Positions 1 to 8,973 of a stretch of DNA of 44,420 nucleotides are shown here, in pieces. A program made the translations under genes and the position numbers. The stretch is taken from contig CACKTD010000009.1 in assembly GCA_902603055.1 (NCBI GenBank), forward strand, positions 1-44,420, in the 5' to 3' direction. Each line of letters starts with the position of its first letter. The first letter of the stretch is position 1. This DNA is from Coxiellaceae bacterium. Lineage in GTDB: Bacteria > Pseudomonadota > Gammaproteobacteria > Comchoanobacterales > Comchoanobacteraceae. The notes beneath the pieces are model-generated. The model was not told where the DNA came from. It saw nothing but the letters and a program-made list of their open reading frames with translations, and made no database searches.

Positions 1-57
1 CCGTATTTCCGTATAACGCATTGCAGCAGCAGAGTCTCCATCAACAGAACCAAAGTT
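1..57 (-). other. Inverted gyrA fragment at window edge (probable chimera)
   Basis: Read on the minus strand, these 57 bases encode 19 codons, N-F-G-S-V-D-G-D-S-A-A-A-M-R-Y-T-E-I-R. This is the near-invariant GyrA segment around the active-site tyrosine (E. coli residues about 108-126, Tyr122). It is joined head-on to the plus-strand gyrA frame, which begins at V-N-K-A (E. coli about residue 268) near position 55. Two pieces of one gene in opposite orientation, missing the roughly 140 codons between them and meeting at a short shared string (aactt on the minus strand), are typical of whole-genome-amplification chimeras. A real inversion would destroy an essential gene and is less likely. Confidence 0.85.
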
Positions 58-1791
58 AATAAAGCCAAGCTTCTTCATAATATGAGTCAGTTAGTTAAAG
101 ACAAGAAGATTGAAGGGATCCACACATTACGTGATGAGAGTGATCGCAGAGGTATGCGTATTGCAATTGAGGTAAGAAAGGGTGAAAACTCTGAAGTTTT
201 GAGAAACAACCTACTGAAACAAACTGCACTTCAAACTGTTTTTGGAATTAACATGGTTTGTTTGAACAACGGCGTTCCAAAGTGTATGCCTTTAATGGGA
301 ATTTTAGAAGCTTTTATTGACCATCGACGAGACATTGTAAAACGACGAACTATATACCTTTTAAATAAAACTAAATCAAAAGCACATATATTAGAAGGTC
401 TTGCAGTTGCGATTAATTACCTTGATGAGGTCATTGCAATAATAAAATCAGCTAGCACACCAAGTGAAGCTAAATCAAGTTTAATCAACAAAGGTTGGAC
501 TGTTGATACTAAACAACTTGTGTTTTCTTACCTTGATTTAACTAAAATCGAAGATCTTGATTTCGATTATGGCATTAAGGATGGTAAATATCACTTATCC
601 CCTGTCCAAGCACAGGCTATTCTTGATCTGCGGTTGCATCGACTAACAGGTCTTGAAAGAGACAAAATTTTATCAGATCATGCTGCTGCAATTGATTTAA
701 TTAAAGATTATATGGATATTCTTTCTAGATACGAGCGTCTCATGTCTGTAATTAAAGATGAGTTAATAGAGGTCAGAGAAACATTCAAAGATGATCGACG
801 TACTGAAATTATTGATAATTATCAGGAAATTGATAGCGAAGACTTGATTCCTAATCAAAAAGTAGTATTGACGCTGACCCAGGAGGGTTACGCAAAAGCT
901 CAACTTTTAGAGAATTATACTGCACAGCGACGAGGTGGTCGTGGTAAATCCTCATCCTCAATGAAAGAAGAAGATCTTGTTAAATTTGTTGAAGTGACGA
1001 ATTCTCATGATCATATGCTTTGCTTCACTAATAGAGGACGCATATTTTGGATGAGAGTATATCATCTTCCAATGTCTAGTCGGATTTCAAGAGGGCGTCC
1101 ACTGGTTAATTATCTAAAATTACTCAGTGATGAGAAAATTAGTGCAATTCTTTGTGCTGATTCATTGACTGTGGATCGTTATGTTGTAATGGCTACAAAA
1201 AATGGAATCATCAAGAAAACACCACTCTTGGCATATTCTAAGCCAAGATCCTCTGGTGTTAACGCAATTAATCTTGATGAAGGTGATTCCTTAATTGGTG
1301 TAAATATTATTAGTGAAGATGATCATATTATGTTATTTACAAATCATGGAAAAGTTAACCGTTTCCCATGTAAAACTTTAAGATCTATTGGCCGTAATGC
1401 ACGAGGTGTTAGAGGAATAAAGCTCGGTGAGGGTCAGTCTGTTATATCCATGATTGCTAAGTCTGAACGAGGTAAGGTGCTAACTGTAACTGAAAACGGC
1501 TTTGGTAAACGAACTGATCTCAAACTCTTTCGTGAGACTAGCAGAGGTGGTGTTGGCGTTATGAGTATGCGTCTTACGCGTAAAACAGGGTTGGTGATAG
1601 GTGCTGTCTCCATCGATGATAATGATGAGATATTACTACTTTCATCTGGTGGTATTATGGTTCGATTGAAAGCGGCTGACATCTCCTTGATTGGACGGCA
1701 AACTCAGGGTGTAAAATTAATTAACCTTGCTGAGCAAGAATCACTTGTTGCTGTACAGTCGATTAAAGAGCCTGTAGAAGAGGTTGAGTGA
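55..1791 (+). CDS. gyrA: DNA gyrase subunit A, 5' part missing
   Basis: GyrA breaks and rejoins DNA in the GyrA2GyrB2 gyrase, which introduces negative supercoils. The visible part corresponds to E. coli residues about 268 to 845: the end of the breakage-reunion core, the coiled coil, and the C-terminal wrapping domain. The GyrA box, Q-R-R-G-G-R-G, lies at 925-945. The frame is already recognisable as GyrA from position 55 (V-N-K-A-K-L-L), so the ATG at 82 is an internal methionine and not a start. The active-site tyrosine region is absent from this frame but appears inverted at 1-57. The protein ends soon after the wrapping domain and lacks the long acidic tail of E. coli GyrA. Its TGA stop overlaps the GTG start of cmk. 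The truncation is best explained by a chimeric contig end. Confidence 0.95.
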   Translation, partial: VNKAKLLHNMSQLVKDKKIEGIHTLRDESDRRGMRIAIEVRKGENSEVLRNNLLKQTALQTVFGINMVCLNNGVPKCMPLMGILEAFIDHRRDIVKRRTIYLLNKTKSKAHILEGLAVAINYLDEVIAIIKSASTPSEAKSSLINKGWTVDTKQLVFSYLDLTKIEDLDFDYGIKDGKYHLSPVQAQAILDLRLHRLTGLERDKILSDHAAAIDLIKDYMDILSRYERLMSVIKDELIEVRETFKDDRRTEIIDNYQEIDSEDLIPNQKVVLTLTQEGYAKAQLLENYTAQRRGGRGKSSSSMKEEDLVKFVEVTNSHDHMLCFTNRGRIFWMRVYHLPMSSRISRGRPLVNYLKLLSDEKISAILCADSLTVDRYVVMATKNGIIKKTPLLAYSKPRSSGVNAINLDEGDSLIGVNIISEDDHIMLFTNHGKVNRFPCKTLRSIGRNARGVRGIKLGEGQSVISMIAKSERGKVLTVTENGFGKRTDLKLFRETSRGGVGVMSMRLTRKTGLVIGAVSIDDNDEILLLSSGGIMVRLKAADISLIGRQTQGVKLINLAEQESLVAVQSIKEPVEEVE

Positions 1792-2474
1792 AAAACAATT
1801 CAATAATTACTATCGATGGTCCAGTTGGTACAGGTAAAAGTACAGTTGCATGGAAAATCTCACAAATTTTAGGTTTTAATTATCTAAACAGTGGTGTTTT
1901 TTATCGAATTGCAGCAAGTTACGTACTAGATGGTGTATATTCTGTTGAGGAACTAGACGCAATCATACATGCTGTTTTGTCGGACGATATCTTTTTTAGA
2001 CCGTGCGAAGCTAATATAAACGGCTACTCTATTATTCGTGGTAATAAAGATATCACAAGTGATTTATCGAAAGAGGAGTGCGGTAATTTAGCCTCTTTAA
2101 TCTCTCAATCACCAAAATTACGGGAAGCCCTGATTATGAAGCAAAGAAACTTTGAATCACCTCAGGGCCTTGTTGCGGATGGACGAGACATGGGATCCAT
2201 GATTTTCCCACATGCTTCCTTTAAAATATTTCTCACAGCGTCTGTTGAAGTTCGAGCAGAAAGGCGCTGGAAACAGTTGATAAAAACAGGCAACGGTGCT
2301 AACATTACAGATGTTCGTAAGGATATTATTCAACGTGACTTTAATGACACTAATAGAAAAAATTCTCCATTAGTGGTTCCTGAAGGTGCGGTAAAGATTG
2401 ATACTTCATCACTATCTCTGGAAGAGGTTGTTGATAAAATATTATCTCTTTGTGAATTAAAGAGCGGTGCCTAG
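1788..2474 (+). CDS. cmk: Cytidylate kinase
   Basis: This enzyme phosphorylates CMP and dCMP with ATP, feeding CDP into nucleotide and phospholipid synthesis in the cytosol. The 228-residue length is normal for the family. The N terminus carries the P-loop D-G-P-V-G-T-G-K-S-T. The central D-G-R-D-M-G-S motif and the R-A-E-R-R-W lid segment are typical of Cmk. The start is a GTG that overlaps the gyrA stop (GTGA), so translation is probably coupled. In many gammaproteobacteria serC, aroA and related genes lie between gyrA and cmk; here they are gone. rpsA follows 42 bases downstream, the usual cmk-rpsA pairing. A 12-base palindrome spans the stop codon. Confidence 0.95.
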   Translation: MKNNSIITIDGPVGTGKSTVAWKISQILGFNYLNSGVFYRIAASYVLDGVYSVEELDAIIHAVLSDDIFFRPCEANINGYSIIRGNKDITSDLSKEECGNLASLISQSPKLREALIMKQRNFESPQGLVADGRDMGSMIFPHASFKIFLTASVEVRAERRWKQLIKTGNGANITDVRKDIIQRDFNDTNRKNSPLVVPEGAVKIDTSSLSLEEVVDKILSLCELKSGA

Positions 2475-2478
2475 GCAC
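2467..2478. repeat. 12-base palindrome across the cmk stop codon
   Basis: GTGCCTAGGCAC is a perfect palindrome that includes the cmk TAG stop and is followed by TTTT. It could form a 4-bp hairpin with a 4-base loop or be a dimer binding site. It is too short to call a terminator. Confidence 0.4.
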
Positions 2479-2496
2479 TTTTATAAACTTAAACCC

Positions 2497-2509
2497 GCGC
2501 AACATGCGC
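2497..2509 (+). promoter_or_regulatory. Small hairpin in the rpsA leader
   Basis: GCGCA-ACA-TGCGC can form a 5-bp GC-rich stem ending 7 bases before the rpsA ATG. No Shine-Dalgarno sequence is visible there. In E. coli, rpsA is translated from a structured leader without a good SD and is repressed by free S1. The layout here fits that scheme, but this is inference from position and structure only. Confidence 0.4.
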
Positions 2510-2516
2510 AATTATA

Positions 2517-4157
2517 ATGACTAAACAAATTAACTTTAAAGACTTAGAAACTAAACAATCATCTATTATTAATCTTAAACCGGGTACAATTATCGAAGGT
2601 AAAGTAATTAGAATAGATGGACAATATGCTATTGTGGATTCAGGATTAAAATCAGAATCTAGAATAAATTTGAAACAATTTGCAGATGTAAAAGGAAATA
2701 TCGCAGTTGAAATTGGGGATGCTTTTGAATTCCTTCTTGAAACAATTGATAATGGCGAAGGCTGTACAATTCTTTCACGCGAAAAAGCTATCAAGAATCG
2801 AGCATGGACAAAATTATCCGAATCATTTGAAAGCAAGCAGATTATTGAAGGTAAAGTAATTGAACGTAAAAAAGGTGGATTCCTTGTTGATCTTGGATCT
2901 GTAACTGCTTTTCTTCCTGGTTCTCATGCTTTCATTAAATCTGTTCGTGAAGCACCAGAAGATCTTGAAAATAAAACATTTAATTTCATGATTGTGAAAA
3001 TGGAAAAAAGAAGAAATAACATTGTTATTTCAAGAAAGCTTGTTCATGATATGGAAACCGATGGGGATCGTAAGGAACTATTAGAAGCCATGAAGATTGG
3101 TGATATTGTAACAGGTGTTGTTAAAAACTTGACTGACTATGGTGCATTTATTGACCTAGGTGGAATTGATGGTTTATTGCATATCACTGATATCAGTTGG
3201 AAACGCTTAAAACATCCAAGTGAAGTAATTAGTGTTGGTCAAGAGTTAAACGTTAAAGTGCTTAACCATGATCAAGATAATAATCGAGTTTCTTTAGGTT
3301 TAAAACAAATGGTTGATGATCCATGGATAAATATTGATAGACGATATCCATCTCGAGCAATTATTAAAGGTAAAGTGACCAACATGCTTGATTATGGCTG
3401 TTTCATCGAAATTGAGGATGGTATTGAAGGTCTTGTACATATGTCTGAAATGGACTGGTCTAATAAAAATGTTCATCCTAGTAAGGTTTTAAATTTAGGC
3501 GAAGAAGTAGAAGTAATGGTGCTGGATATTGATGCTCAAAGAAGAAGAATTTCCTTAGGTATCAAACAATGTAAATCAAACCCATGGGAAAAGTTTGCTG
3601 AAGAACATTCCATCGGTGATAAGGTTACAGGTGTTGTTAAATCAACAACTGATTTCGGTGTGTTTATCGGACTAGATGGTGGAATTGATGGATTAATTCA
3701 TGTTAATGATATTACATGGAAAGAAGATGCTGATGAAAAGCTTAAAGAAATTGTTAAAGGTGATGAGCTGACTGCAGTTATTGTGAGTTTAGATCCAGAA
3801 AAGGAACGAATTTCATTAGGAATCAAGCAACTTGAGAGCAACCCTTTTGATGATTTCTTATCTTCACATAATAAAGGAGATAGAGTTGTTATCACTGTTC
3901 TAAACGTTGAAGAAGGAAGACTAAATGCTAATACTATGCAAGGGTTACCAGCAATCATTAAGAAGTTGCCGGACGACTACAAAGCGAATGAAGGTGATCA
4001 CCTTGAAGTCTACTTCCTAAATTATGATCGTAAATTCAATGCACTTGTAATGTCCATGACAGAACCACGGATTAGAACATCTAAAACATCTGATAGCAGA
4101 GAATCAAGAGCTACTCTTGGTGATATCATGAAAAAACAATTTGATAAAGATAACTAA
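2517..4157 (+). CDS. rpsA: 30S ribosomal protein S1
   Basis: S1 binds single-stranded mRNA leaders and brings them to the 30S subunit. The 546 residues hold six S1 (OB-fold) repeats, at roughly 18-90, 105-170, 190-260, 275-345, 362-432 and 449-520. Repeats 3 to 5 are the clearest, with recurring V-x-x-x-x-D-Y/F-G-x-F-I and G-x-D-G-L-x-H motifs. The length is close to E. coli S1 (557). It follows cmk, as in most gammaproteobacteria, but ihfB, a common downstream neighbour, is absent. Its TAA is overlapped by the TAG of the convergent membrane gene. No clear SD precedes the ATG; a GC-rich hairpin lies just upstream, consistent with S1 autoregulation. Confidence 0.97.
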   Translation: MTKQINFKDLETKQSSIINLKPGTIIEGKVIRIDGQYAIVDSGLKSESRINLKQFADVKGNIAVEIGDAFEFLLETIDNGEGCTILSREKAIKNRAWTKLSESFESKQIIEGKVIERKKGGFLVDLGSVTAFLPGSHAFIKSVREAPEDLENKTFNFMIVKMEKRRNNIVISRKLVHDMETDGDRKELLEAMKIGDIVTGVVKNLTDYGAFIDLGGIDGLLHITDISWKRLKHPSEVISVGQELNVKVLNHDQDNNRVSLGLKQMVDDPWINIDRRYPSRAIIKGKVTNMLDYGCFIEIEDGIEGLVHMSEMDWSNKNVHPSKVLNLGEEVEVMVLDIDAQRRRISLGIKQCKSNPWEKFAEEHSIGDKVTGVVKSTTDFGVFIGLDGGIDGLIHVNDITWKEDADEKLKEIVKGDELTAVIVSLDPEKERISLGIKQLESNPFDDFLSSHNKGDRVVITVLNVEEGRLNANTMQGLPAIIKKLPDDYKANEGDHLEVYFLNYDRKFNALVMSMTEPRIRTSKTSDSRESRATLGDIMKKQFDKDN

Positions 4158-4657
4158 TTTTTCTTATTAACTTTTTTGCGAGGTGGGATAATGATTGATA
4201 CAATCACTCCCACCAACGCACCAATCAGTATTTCTTCAGAACGCTGTGTTGCAACATGAATAACCGAATCTGTCTGTGTACCAATCAGCATTACAATGGT
4301 TGCTGATATTGTAACTGTGGAGAGACTTGGAACAATTTGAATAATTGCATCACTTAAGCAAAATATAACAAAAATTATGAAAAATATGAGCTCATTATTA
4401 TTGTCTGTAATACTCATAAATATCAACTGATAACCAATGATACCAAGTGAAATACCAATGACTGTTCCAATCACACGATCAAGTACACCATAAATCATTT
4501 CTAGTGCTGTATTTTTTTCAGGGATTTGTGATATTAGGATGGCCCCCACAACTACCCAAATACTGTGCGATTGATATGAATAAAAATAAATCATACTTGC
4601 AATTGTGCCTGCTAAACCGGTACGAAAAGTTTGTCGAAATTTTATTAGGTAATGCAT
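4154..4657 (-). CDS. FUSC-family small inner-membrane protein
   Basis: This is a 167-residue hydrophobic protein with about six predicted membrane segments and a basic C-terminal tail ([10 protein letters not shown]). The N-terminal pattern, with R-T-G-L-A-G-T-I-A, a following W-V-V-V-G-A-I hydrophobic segment and a later D-R-V-I-G-T-V-I-G, resembles the membrane half of fusaric-acid-resistance/aromatic-acid exporter (FUSC) proteins. Full-length members are about 650 residues, so this is a one-domain version. No substrate can be assigned. It lies 11 bases after rseP and is probably cotranscribed with it. It converges on rpsA with a 4-base overlap and no visible terminator between them. Confidence 0.7.
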   Translation of the reverse strand: MHYLIKFRQTFRTGLAGTIASMIYFYSYQSHSIWVVVGAILISQIPEKNTALEMIYGVLDRVIGTVIGISLGIIGYQLIFMSITDNNNELIFFIIFVIFCLSDAIIQIVPSLSTVTISATIVMLIGTQTDSVIHVATQRSEEILIGALVGVIVSIIIPPRKKVNKKN

Positions 4658-4668
4658 AATTTTACACC

Positions 4669-5895
4669 TTAATTACTGATTGCTTGAATAAGTAGTTTTT
4701 CTATGTCATTAAGCGTGACATGAATAATTAATATACCAAACAATATGAATATAACTCGTTGAATTAATCGTTCCCATCGTAATGATATTTTAAAATTGAT
4801 TAATCGGTTAAGGATTGTAAGTAAGGCTTGCCCACCATCTAATCCAGGTATGGGCAATAGATTTACAAGACCAATAGCGATATTTAAAATACAAAACATT
4901 ACGATCCAGACAAGGAATGAACCGTTAAGTGATTGGGTTAATGTACTTGTAATCCCTATTGGACCTGCAAATGCATCCAAGGGCACTAAGCCAAAAAAAG
5001 CAGCTAGAAGGATTGCACCTTGATACGAAAGTGTATCCCAAAAGCGTTTCATGGCATAAAGTGTTGAATATATTAAATTAAACTTTATAAATACGACTTC
5101 TGTTCGCGGCCATTTTGGAGGAATGGGTTCAAAAGGCATGTGAAAATAGGGCTTTTTTATTGCGTGTTGATAGATACTTCCATTTCGTTTTACTTTAATT
5201 AATACGGGATTTGGTGATTTTGAATATAGCTTTAGAAACTCATTCCAATTTGAAATACTTTGATTGTTGACGGATATTATTCGGTCATTTTTTTGAATGG
5301 ATTTAATATTTGAATTTAGAATGATTGGTGCCATTAATGGTTGCCATGGTGTGATGCCCAATTGTTCTAATATTGGTTTTGGTGACATGAAACTTAAGTC
5401 TTCAATTTGATAATTGATTTTTTTATTAGTTAAAACAATCGTATTTTTTTTATTCCAAAAAAGTCCAACCATAATTTTGGAATAGGCCTCATTCCATGTA
5501 GATACGATTTTATTATTTACAGTATTAATGTAGACTGGTTGTTTTGTTTCGATTCGTGGTTTTATTTCATAATAACCAATTAAAAAAAGGAGATTAAACG
5601 CAATTAGTGCAGCGATAAAGTTGAAAATAGGGCCTGATAATATAACTTTAATACAGGCAAGGGTGTCTCGATTTTGAGTGGAGAGTCCTTTAATAGCTAC
5701 AAACCCTCCAAATGGAATAAGTCGAATATTAACGGGAAGTTTGCCTATTTTCCATGAAAGGATATTAGGACCAAATCCTACGTTAAAGCTAATCAATTCA
5801 AAATTGTTGTTTCGAGCAACTAATGCATGACCACATTCATGAATAATAATGACAAGTTGTAGGGTTAATATAACGATTAGAAAATTTAAAAACAT
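4669..5895 (-). CDS. rseP: RseP-type site-2 intramembrane zinc protease
   Basis: This inner-membrane metalloprotease cuts anti-sigma factors and leftover signal peptides within the membrane. The zinc motif H-E-C-G-H is at residues 19-23 in the first membrane helix. The second conserved motif, L-D-G, is near residue 353 in a helix beginning N-L-L-P-I-P. Between them lies a periplasmic PDZ region, clearest around residues 190-260 (N-D-R-I-I-S-V-N-N). At 408 residues it is shorter than E. coli RseP (450), and the first PDZ domain is poorly conserved. The usual dxr/bamA/skp/lpxD neighbours are absent. A TATAAT on the minus strand lies 16 bases before the ATG, with AAGG in between. The target anti-sigma factor is not in this window. 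Confidence 0.93.
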   Translation of the reverse strand: MFLNFLIVILTLQLVIIIHECGHALVARNNNFELISFNVGFGPNILSWKIGKLPVNIRLIPFGGFVAIKGLSTQNRDTLACIKVILSGPIFNFIAALIAFNLLFLIGYYEIKPRIETKQPVYINTVNNKIVSTWNEAYSKIMVGLFWNKKNTIVLTNKKINYQIEDLSFMSPKPILEQLGITPWQPLMAPIILNSNIKSIQKNDRIISVNNQSISNWNEFLKLYSKSPNPVLIKVKRNGSIYQHAIKKPYFHMPFEPIPPKWPRTEVVFIKFNLIYSTLYAMKRFWDTLSYQGAILLAAFFGLVPLDAFAGPIGITSTLTQSLNGSFLVWIVMFCILNIAIGLVNLLPIPGLDGGQALLTILNRLINFKISLRWERLIQRVIFILFGILIIHVTLNDIEKLLIQAISN

Positions 5896-5911
5896 GACCT
5901 TATAATCGCAT

Positions 5912-5917
5912 ATTATA
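5912..5917 (-). promoter_or_regulatory. Candidate -10 element for rseP
   Basis: TATAAT on the minus strand ends 16 bases before the rseP ATG. No convincing -35 is visible. The mRNA leader would be about 10 bases and includes AAGG close to the ATG. Confidence 0.4.
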
Positions 5918-5968
5918 TGATCGCAAATAAATAATTTTTTTCTATTTAATTTTGATCGTATAGAATTG

Positions 5969-5974
5969 TATAAT
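5969..5974 (+). promoter_or_regulatory. Candidate -10 element for the amidase gene
   Basis: TATAAT ends 8 bases before the ATG at 5983, with no Shine-Dalgarno sequence between. Initiation 6-8 bases downstream of the element would give an essentially leaderless mRNA. The -35 region is weak. Confidence 0.45.
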
Positions 5975-5982
5975 GTCTTCTT

Positions 5983-7152
5983 ATGCGCTATTTTATTTTT
6001 TCATTAATATTATTAAATCATGTGTTTGCATGTGATTTAATTACTACAAAAGATAGTACGCATTTAGTATGTAAAATTGCAATACCTGACTATAAGCAAT
6101 ACTCCAAGCAAAACCCTTACCGTCAAATTACGGCATTACCAAAGGGTGTGAAAGTGAACGCTGTAGGTCCAATGGCCTCATCTATTGAGATTAAAAATAT
6201 AAATAATCAGAGCTATATTATAGATTATTCTACTCAACATAAAAGAAAGTACCAAAACAAACGTCATCTAATATTTTATAACGAACAGATTGAAAAAAAA
6301 TGTTCTTGGAAAAAAACTAAAAAAGATCCCTTTATTGTTGTAATTGATCCTGGACACGGTGGTCATGATCCTGGAATAATTTCTCAAAAAGTAAAGGAAA
6401 AAGATATTGTTTTTAAATTCTCTCACTTATTAGCTAACGAACTTCGCGCTCAAAAAATACCAATTCGCTCTATATTAACACGGACTCGTGATCAGTATGT
6501 GCCATTGCAAAGAAGGCCCTGGGTAGCGATTCAAAATAAAGCTGATTTATTTTTATCCATTCACGCTGATGGAGCTCCTAATAATTCTGCAAGAGGGTTA
6601 TCAGTCTTTACACTGTCCGAAAGAGGAGCATCCAGCAGAACAGCAAGATTATTAGCAAAAAAAGAAAATGCATTATTTGAGAAGAAACTTGATGTTATTC
6701 AAACATTAGAGCGCGATATAACCAGTCATCAAAGCCGCGTATTAGGTGAAATGCTCTTAAGTGGGTTAAAGGACACAACATCGCTTCACACTGATTCGGT
6801 TGAATATGCTAATTTTATCGTTTTAAAATCACTAAAAATTCCATCTTGTCTAGTTGAATTGGGATTTATATCCAATGAGCAGGATCGTGAGCTCCTTTCA
6901 AAATCATTTTATTTAAGCTATTTAGCGAAAGAAATGTCTAAAATAATTGCTAATTATTTTGATTCCAGTCGCTATAAGCTAAAGTATGTTTGTGATCAAC
7001 CTAGGAATAAACCCCTGACTGTAAAGGTTGCTTCCAATGAATCACTTTATAGTATCGCAGCCAATAAGGGGCTTAGCATAGAGCAAATTTCAGCAATGAA
7101 CCTACTTAATAGTAAGCAGGTGGCAGTCAATCAAATTTTATTTGTAAGGTAA
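5983..7152 (+). CDS. amiB: N-acetylmuramoyl-L-alanine amidase (AmiB/AmiC type) with LysM
   Basis: This zinc amidase removes stem peptides from peptidoglycan, mainly during daughter-cell separation. The N terminus is a short signal peptide ending V-F-A-C. Residues 20-100 form a poorly conserved AMIN-like region. The Amidase_3 domain runs from about 115 to 335: D-P-G-H-G-G-H-D-P-G (zinc His125), Glu139, S-I-H-A-D (His194) and the catalytic V-E-L-G-F-I-S-N near residue 297. A LysM-like peptidoglycan-binding module occupies about 340-388. Placement directly before mutL (3-base gap) is the standard amiB-mutL pair, which favours AmiB over AmiC. A perfect TATAAT sits 8 bases before the ATG with no SD, suggesting a leaderless transcript. 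Confidence 0.92.
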   Translation: MRYFIFSLILLNHVFACDLITTKDSTHLVCKIAIPDYKQYSKQNPYRQITALPKGVKVNAVGPMASSIEIKNINNQSYIIDYSTQHKRKYQNKRHLIFYNEQIEKKCSWKKTKKDPFIVVIDPGHGGHDPGIISQKVKEKDIVFKFSHLLANELRAQKIPIRSILTRTRDQYVPLQRRPWVAIQNKADLFLSIHADGAPNNSARGLSVFTLSERGASSRTARLLAKKENALFEKKLDVIQTLERDITSHQSRVLGEMLLSGLKDTTSLHTDSVEYANFIVLKSLKIPSCLVELGFISNEQDRELLSKSFYLSYLAKEMSKIIANYFDSSRYKLKYVCDQPRNKPLTVKVASNESLYSIAANKGLSIEQISAMNLLNSKQVAVNQILFVR

Positions 7153-7155
7153 GTT

Positions 7156-8973
7156 ATGGGAAAAATACACAAATTAGAGCAGTTAACAGCACTTCAAATA
7201 GCAGCGGGTGAAGTCATTGATCGTCCTGCAGCGGTTATTAGAGAACTGTTAGAAAATGCAATTGATGCCGGATCTGATCAGGTGAAAATTGAATTATTTG
7301 ATGGGGGTCTTAGAAAAATGATCATTACCGATAATGGTCATGGTATTTCTAAAGATGATTTACCTTTATCAGTTGAGCGCCATGCTACAAGTAAAATTGA
7401 GCATATTCATGATCTTAATGGGTTAAGCACTCTTGGGTTTCGGGGAGAAGCATTAGCCAGTATTGCATCTGTTGCAAAACTTACAATTATTTCAAAGCCT
7501 AAAGAGCAAGAGCTAGCATGGCAACTAAAAACAGATGGTTTAGATCGACAAATATGTGAGCCAACTGCTGGTGTTGAAGGTACTCAGATGGTGGTTGAGG
7601 ATCTATTTTATTTGACACCAGCTAGACGTAAATTTTTGAAAAAGCATACAACAGAGTATGTTAAAGTTGATGAAGTACTAAAAAAAATCGCATTGGCTAA
7701 TATGGGGTTTGAATTAACATTTAAACACCAAAATAAAATAGTAAGACAAATACCTCGCGCAATGGAAATAAAATCAGCTAAGTCTCGAATTGAGTCGTTG
7801 ATGGGTCCTGATTTTATTTTAAATGCCACTTTTCTTGAGCATTCATCACAGATGGGATCTATTCAAGCTTGGATTGCTCATCCTAAATATTCAAGGGCTC
7901 GCAGTGATATGCAATTTATCATATTAAATCAACGCGTTATAAAGGATCCTGCAATTGCAAATGCAATTAAGCGTGCATTTCAAGATGTAATGATGGTCGG
8001 GCGCTATCCTGCTTTAGTATTATATTTAAATATCGATCCTTCGGTAGTAGACTTTAACGTTCATCCTACTAAAGAACAAGTTAAGTTCCAGGATATAAAA
8101 CAAATCACACAATGGATTGTATCCGTCTTAAAAAGTCATATCATGGATATGCTTTCACCTGGAAAGCAAGTTGAAGTCCCATCCTATGTTTCTTACACGC
8201 ATCATGAAACGCCAGTTCTTGAAACTGCTACAGTGCAATCAGCACCACAACCTATGCTTGAACCACAAACACCCCAAACGAATCGCTTTGAATTTAAAAT
8301 TCCTCAGCAGCCAGTTGAGGCTATGTCAATGAATTCAACCCCTACTGTATCGCCAACACAATCACCCACGCATGAACAAATTAATCTCACTCCAAACACG
8401 ATATTGGGTGAAGCATTACACCATCTTGGTAAACGTTATATTCTAGCTGAGTCATCTGATGGATTAATCGTTATTGACGCACATGCTGCACACGAGCGAA
8501 TTTTATATGAGCAAATGAAAGAAGAGTATCATCAACAAGGTGTTCAAGTTCAAAAGCTTTTTGTGCCAATTATGCTTAGCTTGGATGATTCACAGTGTGC
8601 TGTAATTGAGCAGTTTTTACCAGTGATCGAACAATTTGGGTTTGAAATGAAAAAAGAAGATGGCGCTTATCAATTGTCAGGCTATCCGAAATTATTATAC
8701 TCTCGGGATGCAAAGGAACTATTTATTGATGTTTTATCCGATCTAATGGTATCTCAAGAGTCACATAAAATTCAAACTCAAGTTGAAAATATACTAGCGA
8801 CAATTGCATGCCATCGAAGTGTTAGAACCAATAGATTATTATCAAAAACTGAAATGAATCATCTCTTACGTTTGATTGAGAAAACTAATTTAGCTAATGT
8901 TTGTAATCATGGTCGTCCTACATGGATTAAGTTAAGTACCCAACATATTGATAACTTATTCCACAGGGACTAA
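7156..8973 (+). CDS. mutL: DNA mismatch repair protein MutL
   Basis: MutL links MutS mismatch recognition to strand removal. The GHKL ATPase motifs are clear: E-N-A-I-D-A-G-S (33-40), D-N-G-H-G-I (60-65) and G-F-R-G-E-A-L (95-101). A low-complexity P/T/Q linker spans about 345-415. The C-terminal domain has D-A-H-A-A-H-E-R-I-L-Y-E at 442-453, matching the metal-dependent endonuclease signature D-x-H-A-x2-E-x4-E, plus C-H-R-S and C-N-H-G-R-P near the end. This MutL therefore probably nicks DNA itself, as expected in species without MutH. The 605-residue length is normal. miaA and hfq, the usual downstream genes, are absent. The stop overlaps the end of the convergent epimerase gene by 18 bases. 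Confidence 0.97.
   Translation: MGKIHKLEQLTALQIAAGEVIDRPAAVIRELLENAIDAGSDQVKIELFDGGLRKMIITDNGHGISKDDLPLSVERHATSKIEHIHDLNGLSTLGFRGEALASIASVAKLTIISKPKEQELAWQLKTDGLDRQICEPTAGVEGTQMVVEDLFYLTPARRKFLKKHTTEYVKVDEVLKKIALANMGFELTFKHQNKIVRQIPRAMEIKSAKSRIESLMGPDFILNATFLEHSSQMGSIQAWIAHPKYSRARSDMQFIILNQRVIKDPAIANAIKRAFQDVMMVGRYPALVLYLNIDPSVVDFNVHPTKEQVKFQDIKQITQWIVSVLKSHIMDMLSPGKQVEVPSYVSYTHHETPVLETATVQSAPQPMLEPQTPQTNRFEFKIPQQPVEAMSMNSTPTVSPTQSPTHEQINLTPNTILGEALHHLGKRYILAESSDGLIVIDAHAAHERILYEQMKEEYHQQGVQVQKLFVPIMLSLDDSQCAVIEQFLPVIEQFGFEMKKEDGAYQLSGYPKLLYSRDAKELFIDVLSDLMVSQESHKIQTQVENILATIACHRSVRTNRLLSKTEMNHLLRLIEKTNLANVCNHGRPTWIKLSTQHIDNLFHRD

Noticed and set aside
82-84. ATG at 82 as the start of gyrA
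   Set aside because: GyrA homology continues upstream in the same frame to about position 55, so this is an internal methionine.
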